From Deltaproteobacteria bacterium (GTDB lineage Bacteria > Myxococcota > JADLHZ01): a stretch of 37,641 nt of DNA. Positions 1-7,796 of the stretch are shown piece after piece. Below the pieces are notes generated by a model, which saw only the letters and a program-made list of their open reading frames with translations, was not told where the DNA came from and did not search any database. The translations under genes and the position numbers were made by a program. The DNA lies in NCBI GenBank assembly GCA_020848545.1, contig JADLHZ010000023.1:1-37641 (forward strand), given 5' to 3'. The first letter of the stretch is position 1; each line of letters begins with the position of its first letter.

Positions 1-79
1 CAGATCGATTCTCTCTTTGAAGCACATCTCCAATCCGTTTCACCCGACGGCGCAATTCGAGAGCCAGTCCGCGCGCGCG

Positions 80-1393
80 TCAGGAAGAAAATGGGATGCT
101 GCCGGTGGAACAGCGTGAGAGCCGACAAGCAGCCTTCAGGAACGTGCGCGCGAGCGCGAGAACGTCAGCTCTTCTTTCCCGAAGCGGCGGCACACGAAGC
201 TCCACGACTCGCAGTCGGTAATAGAGGTCCTGCCGAAACCGAGCCGCGTGGACTTCCGTGAGCAAATCACGGTTCGTTGCTGCGAGGACTCGCACATCGA
301 CCTTGCGGTTTTTGTTTTCTCCGACGCGCCGAACCTCTCGCTCCTGCAGGGTTCGTAGGAGCTTCACCTGCATCGGCGCCGACACTTCGCCAATTTCGTC
401 GAGGAGCAGCGTGCCACCGTTCGCCGCTTCGAACAGCCCAGGACGATCCTGTGTGGCGCCCGTGAATGCGCCTTTGGCGTGGCCGAAGAGCTCCGACTCG
501 AGCAAGGTCTCTGGCATCGCACCGCAATTGATCGCGACGAAGGGACCTCCAGTGCGCGTAGACTCGTCGTGGATGAGCCGGGCAAGCCGCTCCTTGCCGA
601 CGCCACTTTCTCCCGTCACGAGCACGGTCGAATCCACCTTGGCGACGCGCCGTGCAAGATCGATGACGCGTAGCATGGCGTCGCTGTGAGCGATCAAACC
701 GGAGGTGTTCGTGTCCGGCGCGTCAGCCCCGAGCGCCTTCTTACGGGCGCGCAGGCGTTGCTCGACTTGCTTGAGCTCCGTCGCCACGCGATCGAGCGCT
801 CCCTCCAAGCACGCTCGATCGTAGAAGGGCAGATGAGTTTCGATCTCGGCGCCCCATTCTTCACGCGTTCGTCCGACGACGGAGCAGACCGCATCTCCCT
901 TGGCGCGGCAGCGCTCTTCTACGCAGTAGACTTCGCCACCGTTGCAGAACGAAAGATAGCCGCTGGCAAAGCCCGTCAGCGTCCAGCACACGGGCTCCTC
1001 GGAGCGTCCAAGTTGCAGAAGATGCTGCTCGGCTTCATAGGAGTCCTGCCAGAGCGACTCAGCGAGCAGGTGCGTGCGCTGGTGAGCAGGCATCTCGACG
1101 ACAACTAGACCTTGCAGGGTGTGCAATCGGCCGCCCGCGCGCTTCCACTCGGACTCGTCGTCCCATGGGAAGGCGCTCTTGAGGGTTTCGGCCGTGCGCC
1201 ATCCATGCGCGTAACCGAAACGGGTCAATACGCCCCGTGCCCCCGCTTGTCCGAGGAGCTGAATGAGCTCTCGGCGCAAGAGTCCGAGTGCAACGGCGTC
1301 GAACAAGAGGGAGCGTTGGCCGGCGAAGCGCAGTACGCCGCCCTTCGGATCGAGCTCGAGCAGCTCGCGCAGATCCAGGTCCGAGGCCTTCAT
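80..1393 (-). CDS. XylR/DmpR-like sigma-54-dependent activator, truncated C-terminus
   Basis: An enhancer-binding protein of the XylR_N-V4R-AAA+ class, which senses a small ligand and remodels sigma-54 polymerase. ATG 1393 is preferred over an upstream TTG (1405) because GGAG lies 6 nt before it; this gives 437 aa. The N-terminal ~190 residues are the ligand domain, with V4R cysteines near 150, 157, 162 and 170. The AAA+ domain has Walker A GESGVGKE (261-268), the sigma-54 contact loop GAFTGA (308-313) and Walker B LLLDE (329-333). The reading frame ends about 25 residues after the arginine-rich PPLRERR motif, with no GNVREL segment and no Fis-type HTH. XylR/DmpR proteins are about 560 aa, so roughly 100 residues are missing. 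Beyond the stop, HTH-linker-like residues appear in other frames, which suggests a frameshift or nonsense mutation. It is divergent to the YceI operon, its probable target. Confidence 0.85.
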   Translation of the reverse strand: MKASDLDLRELLELDPKGGVLRFAGQRSLLFDAVALGLLRRELIQLLGQAGARGVLTRFGYAHGWRTAETLKSAFPWDDESEWKRAGGRLHTLQGLVVVEMPAHQRTHLLAESLWQDSYEAEQHLLQLGRSEEPVCWTLTGFASGYLSFCNGGEVYCVEERCRAKGDAVCSVVGRTREEWGAEIETHLPFYDRACLEGALDRVATELKQVEQRLRARKKALGADAPDTNTSGLIAHSDAMLRVIDLARRVAKVDSTVLVTGESGVGKERLARLIHDESTRTGGPFVAINCGAMPETLLESELFGHAKGAFTGATQDRPGLFEAANGGTLLLDEIGEVSAPMQVKLLRTLQEREVRRVGENKNRKVDVRVLAATNRDLLTEVHAARFRQDLYYRLRVVELRVPPLRERRADVLALARTFLKAACRLSRCSTGSIPFSS

Positions 1394-1404
1394 TTTAGGC
1401 TCCA

Positions 1405-1435
1405 ATCAAAACGAGAGAGTGGATCTCGTTTTGAT
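1405..1435. promoter_or_regulatory. 12-bp perfect inverted repeat, probable activator site (UAS)
   Basis: ATCAAAACGAGA (1405-1416) and its exact reverse complement TCTCGTTTTGAT (1424-1435) flank a 7-bp spacer. The repeat lies about 83-113 bp upstream of the inferred start site of the sigma-54 promoter at 1491-1507, a normal distance for an enhancer of this class. It also sits directly in front of the activator gene, so autoregulation is possible. A smaller dyad, CCATT-GA-AATGG, lies at 1465-1476 between it and the promoter. The role is inferred from position and symmetry. Confidence 0.65.
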
Positions 1436-1490
1436 AGCACCAGCGTCGGCTCAAAGCCAGTAACCCATTGAAATGGTTAGAGTTGGGGAT

Positions 1491-1507
1491 TTGGCCCGCG
1501 CATTGCT
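1491..1507 (+). promoter_or_regulatory. Sigma-54 (-24/-12) promoter of the YceI operon
   Basis: TTGGCCCGCGCATTGCT matches the YTGGCACG-N4-TTGCW consensus at nearly all conserved positions. The invariant GG (1493-1494) and GC (1505-1506) have the required 12-bp offset. The predicted start site is near 1518, leaving a leader of about 38 nt before the YceI ATG. Placement beside a sigma-54 activator gene supports the call strongly. Confidence 0.75.
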
Positions 1508-1555
1508 CTCTACTGGTGCAACACAGAGCGAACGCTCAATGACAGGGAGAGCAAC

Positions 1556-2104
1556 ATGGCAATCGAAACATGGAAGATCGACAGCAGCCACTCAGGAATT
1601 CACTTCTCGGTCCGGCACATGGTGATCGCGAAGGTCCGCGGACAGTTTGCGCGCTGGAGCGGCAGCGTCCTCGTCGAGGACGGTGACCTCGCCAAAGCGA
1701 AGGCCGACGTCATCATCGACGCGACCAGTATCGACACCGGGGTCGCCGATCGGGACGCACATTTGAAATCACCGGACTTCTTCGATGTGGCCAAGTTCCC
1801 GGAGATAACGTTCAGAAGCGAGAGTGTCGAGAAGCTCAGTGACGAAGCCCTGCGCGTCAGCGGCGAGCTGACGATTCGCGGCGTCACCCGCAGCGTGCTC
1901 CTCGACGTCGAGCACAACGGTCGCACGAAGGACCCATGGGGAAACGAGCGCGTGGGCTTCACCGCGAAGACCTCGGTCGACCGCAAAGACTTCGGCCTCA
2001 CGTGGAATCAGGTCCTCGAGGCGGGCGGCGTCATGGTGGGCGACCGCGTGACGATTGAGATTGAAGTAGAGGCAGTGAAACAGAGCGCGGCGAAGGCCGC
2101 TTAA
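1556..2104 (+). CDS. YceI family protein (lipocalin-like isoprenoid-binding)
   Basis: A 182-aa protein of the YceI family, an 8-stranded lipocalin-like barrel that binds polyisoprenoids or amphiphilic lipids and is often induced by base or redox stress. The family signature is visible: W-x-I-D-x-x-H-S at the N-terminus (residues 5-12), followed by F-x-V-R-H-M, the central S-P-D-F-F-D segment, the F-x-S-x-x-V segment, and a late D-R-K-D-F-G-L-x-W motif. The length is normal for the core domain. Unlike E. coli YceI there is no signal peptide, so this copy should be cytoplasmic. It is the first gene after the sigma-54 promoter and starts shortly after an AGGGAG Shine-Dalgarno. The next gene follows after 13 bp. 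Confidence 0.93.
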   Translation: MAIETWKIDSSHSGIHFSVRHMVIAKVRGQFARWSGSVLVEDGDLAKAKADVIIDATSIDTGVADRDAHLKSPDFFDVAKFPEITFRSESVEKLSDEALRVSGELTIRGVTRSVLLDVEHNGRTKDPWGNERVGFTAKTSVDRKDFGLTWNQVLEAGGVMVGDRVTIEIEVEAVKQSAAKAA

Positions 2105-2117
2105 CCAGGAGAGAGTC

Positions 2118-2702
2118 ATGGCAACAAAGATTGGAATCATTGGAGACGGCAACGTGGGCAGCGCTCTTGGTCGAGGCTTGACGCGCGCCGGACACGAAGT
2201 GCGCGCGGCAGGCAAGGACAAGGCCGCTGTTCTACAGACCGCGCAATGGGGCGAGATCGTTCTTCTCGCAGTGCCATTCGGTGCGATCGATGAGGTCGTC
2301 GCAGATGCAGGTGAAGCGCTCGCCGGCAAAACAGTCATCGACGTGACGAACGCTCTCGATGCCAGCATGAACCTCGCCATCGGGTTCACGACGAGCGGTG
2401 CGGAGGAGCTACAGAAGAAGCTGCCGAAGGCGCGCGTTGTGAAAGCGTTCAACACCGTGTTCGCACAGAACATGGACTCCGGTCGTCTCGGAGACAAGCC
2501 CCTGACGGCCTTCGTTGCGGCCGATGATGCGCTCGCGAAGAAAACGGTGATGGAGCTGGCACGGGGGATCGGGTTTGACCCGATCGATGCCGGCCCGCTC
2601 AAGAATGCCCGCTTGATCGAGCCACTGGCGTTTCTCAATATTCAGCTCGGCTACGCGCTCGGCATGGGCACGCAAATCGGATTCAAGCTGTTGCACGGTT
2701 GA
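2118..2702 (+). CDS. NADP-binding oxidoreductase, F420-dependent reductase-like fold
   Basis: A 194-aa single-domain Rossmann protein of the NPDR/F420_oxidored-like family. The N-terminus carries a classical dinucleotide motif G-D-G-N-V-G (9-14), followed by the short-chain pattern of that family: V-I-D-V-T-N-A-L near residue 75 and V-V-K-A-F-N-T-V near 108. Members transfer hydride between NADP(H) and F420 or an unknown partner; the substrate here cannot be read from sequence. Its start lies 13 bp after the YceI stop with an AGGAGAG ribosome site, so it is in the same operon. A paralogue with the same partner genes (an SDR and a LysR regulator) is found at 33660-34343. Confidence 0.85.
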   Translation: MATKIGIIGDGNVGSALGRGLTRAGHEVRAAGKDKAAVLQTAQWGEIVLLAVPFGAIDEVVADAGEALAGKTVIDVTNALDASMNLAIGFTTSGAEELQKKLPKARVVKAFNTVFAQNMDSGRLGDKPLTAFVAADDALAKKTVMELARGIGFDPIDAGPLKNARLIEPLAFLNIQLGYALGMGTQIGFKLLHG

Positions 2703-2778
2703 GAGTAATTCAAGCGCGGTCTAGGCTCGAAGGTCTTCTTTCGGCCACCGCACAACAACAAGGTTTAAGGGGAAAGTC

Positions 2779-3531
2779 ATGAAACTGAAGAATCAAGCAA
2801 TCATCGTTACCGGTGGCGCGAGTGGCATCGGATACCACGCAGGCCTCGCGCTCGCAGCCGAAGGCGCGAACATCATCGTCGCTGACTTCAACCTGGACGG
2901 AGCGACGAAGGTCGCTGCGGAGCTGACGCAGAAAGGAGTGAAAGCGTTCCCATTCAAAGTCGACGTTTCAAAAGCGAGCGACGTGGAGACGATGGTCAAT
3001 TTTGCCGTCGAGAAGCTCGGCACCTTGAACGGAATCTTCAACAACGCAGGCATCGGGCTCGTGAAGCCTTTCCTCGAGATGGATCCCGCAACTTATCTCA
3101 AGGTGATCGAGGTCGATCAGCACAGCGTCTACTACGGCATGTATTACGCCGCGAAGAAGATGGTCGCGCTCGGCGCGAAAGGCACGTTCGTCAACACCGC
3201 ATCGATCTACGGATCCATGGCTGCGCTCGGAAGCTTCAACTACAACGCGGCAAAGGCGGCGGTGATCAATATGACACGCGCGGCAGCGCTCGAGCTCGCG
3301 CCGCACGGAATCCGTGCCGTCGCCGTAGCGCCGGGCTTCGTCAACACGCCCATCCTCGGCAAGGACGCTGCCATGAAGGAAGCGCTCGCGAAGCAACACC
3401 TGCACGGCAAGCTCATCGAGCCCGAGCAGGTGGCGAGCGTGGTCGCGTTCCTTTTCACCGAAGCAGCCTCAGCCATCAACGGCTCGACGATCCCTGTGGA
3501 AGACGGCTTTCAGATCTTCAAGAACAGCTGA
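2779..3531 (+). CDS. Short-chain dehydrogenase/reductase (classical SDR)
   Basis: A 250-aa classical SDR that should reduce a carbonyl or oxidise an alcohol with NAD(P)(H). Cofactor motif T-G-G-A-S-G-I-G is at 11-18, and an acidic residue after beta-2 (V-A-D-F) favours NAD. N-N-A-G follows near residue 90. The full catalytic set is present: Ser142, Tyr155 and Lys159, with the usual spacing. The C-terminal P-G-F-V-N-T motif and the final dimer-interface segment are intact. It follows the NADP-binding gene by 76 bp and has a GGGGAAAG ribosome site. The specific substrate is unknown; the operon context (YceI, SnoaL-like) suggests a small lipophilic or aromatic compound. Confidence 0.93.
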   Translation: MKLKNQAIIVTGGASGIGYHAGLALAAEGANIIVADFNLDGATKVAAELTQKGVKAFPFKVDVSKASDVETMVNFAVEKLGTLNGIFNNAGIGLVKPFLEMDPATYLKVIEVDQHSVYYGMYYAAKKMVALGAKGTFVNTASIYGSMAALGSFNYNAAKAAVINMTRAAALELAPHGIRAVAVAPGFVNTPILGKDAAMKEALAKQHLHGKLIEPEQVASVVAFLFTEAASAINGSTIPVEDGFQIFKNS

Positions 3532-3558
3532 TTTGGGATCTGGGGCCGGGCGGCCACG

Positions 3559-3571
3559 CTGGCATTGCCAG
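3559..3571 (+). other. Small hairpin in operon spacer
   Basis: CTGGC-ATT-GCCAG forms a perfect 5-bp stem with a 3-nt loop in the 107-bp gap between the SDR and the secreted SnoaL-like gene. It has no T-run, so it is not a standard terminator. It could stabilise or attenuate the message. The role is uncertain. Confidence 0.3.
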
Positions 3572-3638
3572 AGAGGTCGAGGTAGCCGCAGCAACTTCAA
3601 CCTCATAGAAGCACAAACACAAACCGAGGGAAAATTTC

Positions 3639-4187
3639 ATGAGTACCAAGTCAGTCGCATTGTCGCTCGTCGTTGCTAGCGTCGTTGCCGTCAGCGCCTA
3701 TGCCTATGCGGCAGGCGCAAAGGGCAAGGACGCGAAGGACGCGAAGGAAGCGAAGGATGTCCACGCCACGCGCCTCGAGAAGTTCGATGAGCTCGACTTC
3801 GAGGCGTTCTCGAAGGCGAATTGGGACCTGTTTCACAAGACCCATTCGGACGACGTCGTCGTGGTCTGGCCTGACGGCCACGAGACCAAGGGCTTCGATA
3901 AGCACATCGAAGACATGAAATACATGTTCAGCTACGCCCCGGACACCAAGATCACCGGCCACCCGGTGAAAGTTGCCAGCGGAGAGTGGACCGCCGTGAT
4001 CGGTGAAATGACCGGCACCTTCAGCAAGCCGATGGTTCTGCCGGACGGAAAAACGATTCAGCCGACCGGCAAGAAGTTCAAGCTGCAGATGTCGACCTTT
4101 GCCCACTGGAATGGCGAGAAGTTCGACAAAGAAATTCTGTTTTGGGACAACCAAACGTTCATGAAACAGATCGGCTTGGCGCAGTAA
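3639..4187 (+). CDS. Exported SnoaL/NTF2-like protein
   Basis: A 182-aa protein with an N-terminal Sec signal: Lys4, a hydrophobic run of about 18 residues, and an A-Y-A-A-G cleavage region near residue 25. A short charged low-complexity linker follows, built from repeats of K-D-A-K and E-A-K. The rest (about 45-182) is an NTF2/SnoaL-type cone: an N-terminal helix, then H-S-D-D-V-V-V-V-W-P-D-G, a core strand with W-T-A-V-I-G-E-M-T-G-T-F, and a final W-N-G-E-K-F strand. Family members are isomerases, cyclases or binding proteins for small hydrophobic ligands; no catalytic assignment is possible. It is the last gene of the YceI operon and ends 9 bp from the convergent LysR gene. Confidence 0.8.
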   Translation: MSTKSVALSLVVASVVAVSAYAYAAGAKGKDAKDAKEAKDVHATRLEKFDELDFEAFSKANWDLFHKTHSDDVVVVWPDGHETKGFDKHIEDMKYMFSYAPDTKITGHPVKVASGEWTAVIGEMTGTFSKPMVLPDGKTIQPTGKKFKLQMSTFAHWNGEKFDKEILFWDNQTFMKQIGLAQ

Positions 4188-4196
4188 CTCCGCCTC

Positions 4197-5069
4197 TCAA
4201 ACCGCCTTACCCGCATTGAGCGCACCGAGAAGGACTTCGCGAAACGCTGTGACCTTGCGCGGGGCGGGGCCCGCTGGCTGCAGCATGATGAAGCTGGCGG
4301 TTGAAAGCCGCACGCGCGTGAGCACGGGAACCAAAGATCCGGCCGCGACCAGCGGATCCGCGACGAAGTTTGGCAGCAGTCCAATGCCGATACCCGCGCG
4401 TGTGGCCTCACGGACGAATAGCATGTCGTTGCTCGCAACCCTTGGCTCGAAGCCGGCCGGAACCCGTAGGCGCCTGCTCGCCGCAAAGAAGCCAATCCAG
4501 TCATGGTCGCTTGCCCATTGTTCACGCGGTGATCCTCGGCGAGCGAGGTAACTCGGCGAAGCGTAGAAGCGCAGGTCTATGAGCATGATCCGACGCCGGA
4601 CCAGCGAGGAGTCCTTTTCCTTTCCGGTGCTCGCGCGCAAGGCCAGATCGAACCCCTCCGCGACGAGATCCACCTTCCGATTTCCAAGATCGAGACGGAC
4701 GCGTACCTGCGGGTAGAGCGAGACAAAGCGCGCGATCACGTCAGGAAGCAGCGTCACGCCGAGGTCGGGCGGTGCTGTCAGGCACAAGGTACCGGCGGGC
4801 TCCTGCTGACGCTCGGGCAAATTCGTCAAAGCCGCTTCGATGCTGCGCACGTGCGAAGCGGACCGCTCGAACAGCGCCTGCCCCGCGGCGCTGAGTGAAA
4901 CGTGTCGCGTCGTGCGATGAACCAGCTGAGCTCCGGCGAGCGCTTCGAGGCGCGCGATGCTGCGACTCACGGTTCCTGTCGTCACGCCGAGGCGCTGAGC
5001 AGCAGCCGAAAAGCTTGCCGTTTCGCCCACTGCAACCAACACCGCCACCAGATCGATTGTTGTATTCAT
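4197..5069 (-). CDS. LysR-family transcriptional regulator
   Basis: A 290-aa LysR regulator. The open frame extends upstream, but the true start is ATG 5069: the protein then begins directly with the helix-turn-helix (residues 3-60; S-F-S-A-A-A-Q-R-L-G-V followed by T-V-S-R-S-I-A-R-L-E), as in the family. The C-terminal effector domain (about 90-285) is complete, with strands such as P-P-D-L-G-V and V-R-L-D-L-G. The N-S-x-A variant group often controls a divergent oxidoreductase gene, which is exactly the layout here: the Tat-targeted dioxygenase starts 75 bp away on the other strand. A dyad touching the LysR start codon (5070-5084) is the likely operator, which would give autoregulation. Confidence 0.92.
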   Translation of the reverse strand: MNTTIDLVAVLVAVGETASFSAAAQRLGVTTGTVSRSIARLEALAGAQLVHRTTRHVSLSAAGQALFERSASHVRSIEAALTNLPERQQEPAGTLCLTAPPDLGVTLLPDVIARFVSLYPQVRVRLDLGNRKVDLVAEGFDLALRASTGKEKDSSLVRRRIMLIDLRFYASPSYLARRGSPREQWASDHDWIGFFAASRRLRVPAGFEPRVASNDMLFVREATRAGIGIGLLPNFVADPLVAAGSLVPVLTRVRLSTASFIMLQPAGPAPRKVTAFREVLLGALNAGKAV

Positions 5070-5084
5070 GCAATAGACAATTGC
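5070..5084. promoter_or_regulatory. Dyad operator in LysR/dioxygenase divergent spacer
   Basis: GCAAT-AGACA-ATTGC is a perfect 15-bp dyad abutting the LysR start codon. Length and spacing fit a LysR-type binding site, although it does not match T-N11-A literally. Binding here would block LysR transcription and could activate the gene at 5145. The assignment is inferred. Confidence 0.45.
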
Positions 5085-5144
5085 CAAAGCACAGGTTGAT
5101 GAACTAATGCAAAGGTAGCATCTTCGAGCCAGAGGATCAGACCC

Positions 5145-6062
5145 ATGAAAAACACCGATCATCGAATCACTCGGCGAAGAGTGTTGGCCGCTGGCATCGC
5201 TGGTGCCGCGAGCCTCGTGACAGTCAGAGCGACTGCGAAAACAAAATCTAGAGGAGGTTCTATGTCTGCGAAAATGCCCGTCGCGTTCTTGCCCCATGGC
5301 GGCGGTCCCGTCACTCACGTCGAGCTCGGAATGCCGAAGGCCGAGGTCGAATCACTCGGCCGTTACTGGCGGTCGGTGCGTGATCTTCCGCCCACTACGC
5401 CGCGCGCGATCTTGGCCGTGTCGGCGCACTGGGAGGAAGGTGTACCAACGGTGATGTCGTCCGCCCGACCGCCCATGCTCTACGACTACGGCGGTTTCCC
5501 GGCCGAGGCGTACAAGATCACTTGGCCCGCGCCCGGCGATCCGGAGCTCGCATCGCAGGTGCGCGATCTCCTGGGGAGAGCGGGGTTCGCTACGGCGGAA
5601 AACAAGCAGCGAGGCTTCGACCACGGAACCTTCACGCCGCTGAAACAGACATATCCGAACGCCGATGTGCCGGTCCTCCAGCTCTCGCTCAAGCGCGGGC
5701 TCGACGCGGCAGAGCACCTAGCCCTCGGGCGTGCGCTCGCGCCACTTCGCGAGGAGGGCGTCTTCATCGTGGGCAGTGGCGACACATTCCACAACATGGC
5801 CGAGTTTTTCGGAGGGAATGCCTTCGACAAATCGATGAAGTTCGATGAATGGCTGAAGAACGCGGTCACAGGTAGCGTCGCGAAACGGGATGAGCTGCTC
5901 ACAACGTGGGAGAAGGCTCCGTTTGCTCGCTACTGCCACCCACGCGAGGAGCACCTGATTCCGCTGATGGTGATCGCTGGCGCAGCCGGCAATGATCCCG
6001 GAACGATTACTTGGAGCGGGCCGTTCATGGGCACACAGCAAACTGGCTTTCATTTCGGATGA
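5145..6062 (+). CDS. DODA-type class III extradiol dioxygenase with Tat signal
   Basis: A 305-aa protein of the 4,5-DOPA dioxygenase/LigB-like family, non-haem metal enzymes that open catechol rings. The N-terminus has a twin-arginine signal (R-R-R-V-L near 10-14, hydrophobic A-A-G-I-A-G-A-A). The catalytic domain starts near residue 44. Metal and active-site histidines are visible in L-P-H-G-G-G-P (His51), S-A-H-W-E-E (His95), G-S-G-D-T-F-H-N and the H-P-R-E-E-H segment. Most family members are cytoplasmic and lack a signal; here a strong internal ribosome site precedes Met40, so a second, cytoplasmic product is possible. It is divergent to a LysR gene and is followed by FMN reductase and pirin genes, as expected for a catechol/quinone stress module. 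Confidence 0.88.
   Translation: MKNTDHRITRRRVLAAGIAGAASLVTVRATAKTKSRGGSMSAKMPVAFLPHGGGPVTHVELGMPKAEVESLGRYWRSVRDLPPTTPRAILAVSAHWEEGVPTVMSSARPPMLYDYGGFPAEAYKITWPAPGDPELASQVRDLLGRAGFATAENKQRGFDHGTFTPLKQTYPNADVPVLQLSLKRGLDAAEHLALGRALAPLREEGVFIVGSGDTFHNMAEFFGGNAFDKSMKFDEWLKNAVTGSVAKRDELLTTWEKAPFARYCHPREEHLIPLMVIAGAAGNDPGTITWSGPFMGTQQTGFHFG
5252..5264 (+). promoter_or_regulatory. Strong internal ribosome site and second start codon
   Basis: AGGAGG (5252-5257) lies 4 nt before an in-frame ATG (5262-5264) that encodes Met40 of the dioxygenase. It is a better Shine-Dalgarno than the one before the annotated start at 5145 (GAGGA, about 9 nt away). Initiation here would yield a 266-aa enzyme without the Tat signal but with the whole catalytic domain. 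Confidence 0.6.
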
Positions 6063-6149
6063 CGGCTGTTGGTGCGCGAATGATCGAGGTAGTACAAAAA
6101 AACCGCGCCTCGCGCTCACCGCCAGGCTAGCTCGAAAGGTTAGAGGAAA

Positions 6150-6812
6150 ATGGTCACGCCAGCATCGCAACCGAAGCTCAAGGTCCTGGTCTTTGCGGCC
6201 TCGCTTCGCGCAGATTCATTGAACCGCAAGCTCGCGACCTTGGCTGCCAAAATTGCCGAGCAGCATGGGGTGATCGTCGATCACGCTTCGATGCGGGAGC
6301 TCGACGTTCCGTCCTACGACGGCGACGTGGAAAGCAGCGCAGGCATTCCGAAAGGAGCCCAAGAGCTCAAGCGTCGACTTACGGAAAGCGACGCCTTCAT
6401 CATCGCCTCGCCCGAGTACAACGGCTCGATGCCGGGCATGCTCAAAAACCTCATCGACTGGACCTCGCGCTTCAGGCCGCAGCCATTCGACACAAAGCAT
6501 GGCCTACTCTTGAGCGCGTCGCCCTCGATGGTTGGCGGCAACCGAGGTCTCTGGGCGCTGCGCATGCCGTTCGAGCATCTTGGCGCGCGCATCTACCCAG
6601 ACATGTTCTCGCTTGCTCAGGCGCACAAGGCGCTCGTCGAGGGTGACATCGCCGATGCCGCGTTGCGAGCGCGCTTCGAAAAGACGGTGCAAGCGTTCTT
6701 GTCGCTCGCCGAAGCGGCCAAGCACTATCCGTGCATGAAGCGCGCGTGGGTCGAATTTCTCGGCGAACCGCCTAGCGCTGGGGCTGATCGTGTGGACCCC
6801 GTGTCGCCATGA
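6150..6812 (+). CDS. NADPH-dependent FMN reductase family protein
   Basis: A 220-aa flavodoxin-like reductase of the NADPH-dependent FMN reductase family (SsuE/ChrR/ArsH relatives). The FMN phosphate loop is seen as A-S-L-R-A-D-S-L-N-R (residues 17-26). The second flavin-binding motif P-E-Y-N-G-S-M-P-G-M-L-K-N is near 88-100, followed by D-W. These enzymes use NAD(P)H to reduce flavin and often quinones or chromate, commonly by two electrons to avoid semiquinones. It starts after a good AGAGGAAA ribosome site. The stop overlaps the pirin start (ATGA), so the two are translationally coupled. A quinone-detoxifying role beside the catechol dioxygenase is inferred from context. Confidence 0.9.
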   Translation: MVTPASQPKLKVLVFAASLRADSLNRKLATLAAKIAEQHGVIVDHASMRELDVPSYDGDVESSAGIPKGAQELKRRLTESDAFIIASPEYNGSMPGMLKNLIDWTSRFRPQPFDTKHGLLLSASPSMVGGNRGLWALRMPFEHLGARIYPDMFSLAQAHKALVEGDIADAALRARFEKTVQAFLSLAEAAKHYPCMKRAWVEFLGEPPSAGADRVDPVSP

Positions 6813-7732
6813 GCCTACGGCCGGCCTTAGATCCGCAGTGCAGCGAATCGTCGCCGGAGCGTGTCGTCACGACGATCATCGACGCCCGGCCGCGCGACCT
6901 TGGCGGTCTTGAAGTTCGACGCGTCCTGCCTTCGATGGCGCGGCGAATGGTCGGCCCGTTCACGTTCTTCGACGAAATGGGCGCGGTCGAGCTCTCTCCC
7001 GGCCAAGGCGTCGACGTGCGACCTCATCCACACATCGGGCTAGCAACGGTGACCTATCTGTTCGAGGGGGAACTGCTTCACCGCGATAGCTTGGGCTCGC
7101 ATCAGCTCATTCGTCCGGGAGACATCAATTGGATGACCGCAGGACGTGGAATTGTTCACTCCGAGCGCACGCCCGGCGACCGAAAAGCTGCGGCCAGACT
7201 GCACGGCCTTCAGCTTTGGGTTGCGCTCCCTCAGGCCTACGAAGAGACAACGCCATCATTCCATCACCATCCTGGCGAGACGCTGCCAGTGAGAGACTCT
7301 GATGGAGTGCACCTGCGTGTGCTTGCCGGTACGGCATACGGCATGACGTCGCCCGTAGAGATCCTGTCTCCGCTCTTTTACGTCGAGGCCCTGATGCCCG
7401 CGGGACGCGAACTAGCGCTTCCTCCGGAATACGAAGAGCGCTGCATCTACGTGATCGAAGGAGCGATCCATACGGGTGCCGAAGGCGCTGAAGCCGGGCG
7501 CATGCTGGTTTTCGATCCGAAGACGCAGGTCGTTCTTCGAGCGGAACGCGCGAGTCGCATCGTGCTGCTCGGCGGGGCACCACTCGAGGGCAAACGCTAC
7601 ATCGATTGGAACTTCGTCTCGAGCTCGAAGGAGAAAATCGAGCAAGCAAAACGCGACTGGAAGGACGGGCGCTTTCCCAAAGTGCCCGGCGACGAAGTCG
7701 AATTCGTGCCACTTCCCGGTTCTTCGTCATGA
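6809..7732 (+). CDS. Pirin family bicupin protein
   Basis: A 307-aa pirin. The N-terminal cupin carries the metal-binding set His73, His75 (R-P-H-P-H), His117 and Glu119 (I-V-H-S-E), which is complete. The Pirin and Pirin_C cupins are both present and the length is typical (about 290-310 aa). Bacterial pirins such as YhaK or E. coli YhhW are Fe(II)-binding proteins; some have quercetinase activity and others act as redox-sensing regulators. The start overlaps the FMN reductase stop by 4 bp. Enzymatic versus regulatory role cannot be decided from sequence, but the neighbouring dioxygenase and flavin reductase favour aromatic/quinone stress. Confidence 0.93.
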   Translation: MSLRPALDPQCSESSPERVVTTIIDARPRDLGGLEVRRVLPSMARRMVGPFTFFDEMGAVELSPGQGVDVRPHPHIGLATVTYLFEGELLHRDSLGSHQLIRPGDINWMTAGRGIVHSERTPGDRKAAARLHGLQLWVALPQAYEETTPSFHHHPGETLPVRDSDGVHLRVLAGTAYGMTSPVEILSPLFYVEALMPAGRELALPPEYEERCIYVIEGAIHTGAEGAEAGRMLVFDPKTQVVLRAERASRIVLLGGAPLEGKRYIDWNFVSSSKEKIEQAKRDWKDGRFPKVPGDEVEFVPLPGSSS

Positions 7733-7796
7733 GCAACGTCGAGCAATATCTTCATTGCTTCCACTCGCACACAATCACATCAACGCGGAGGGTACG

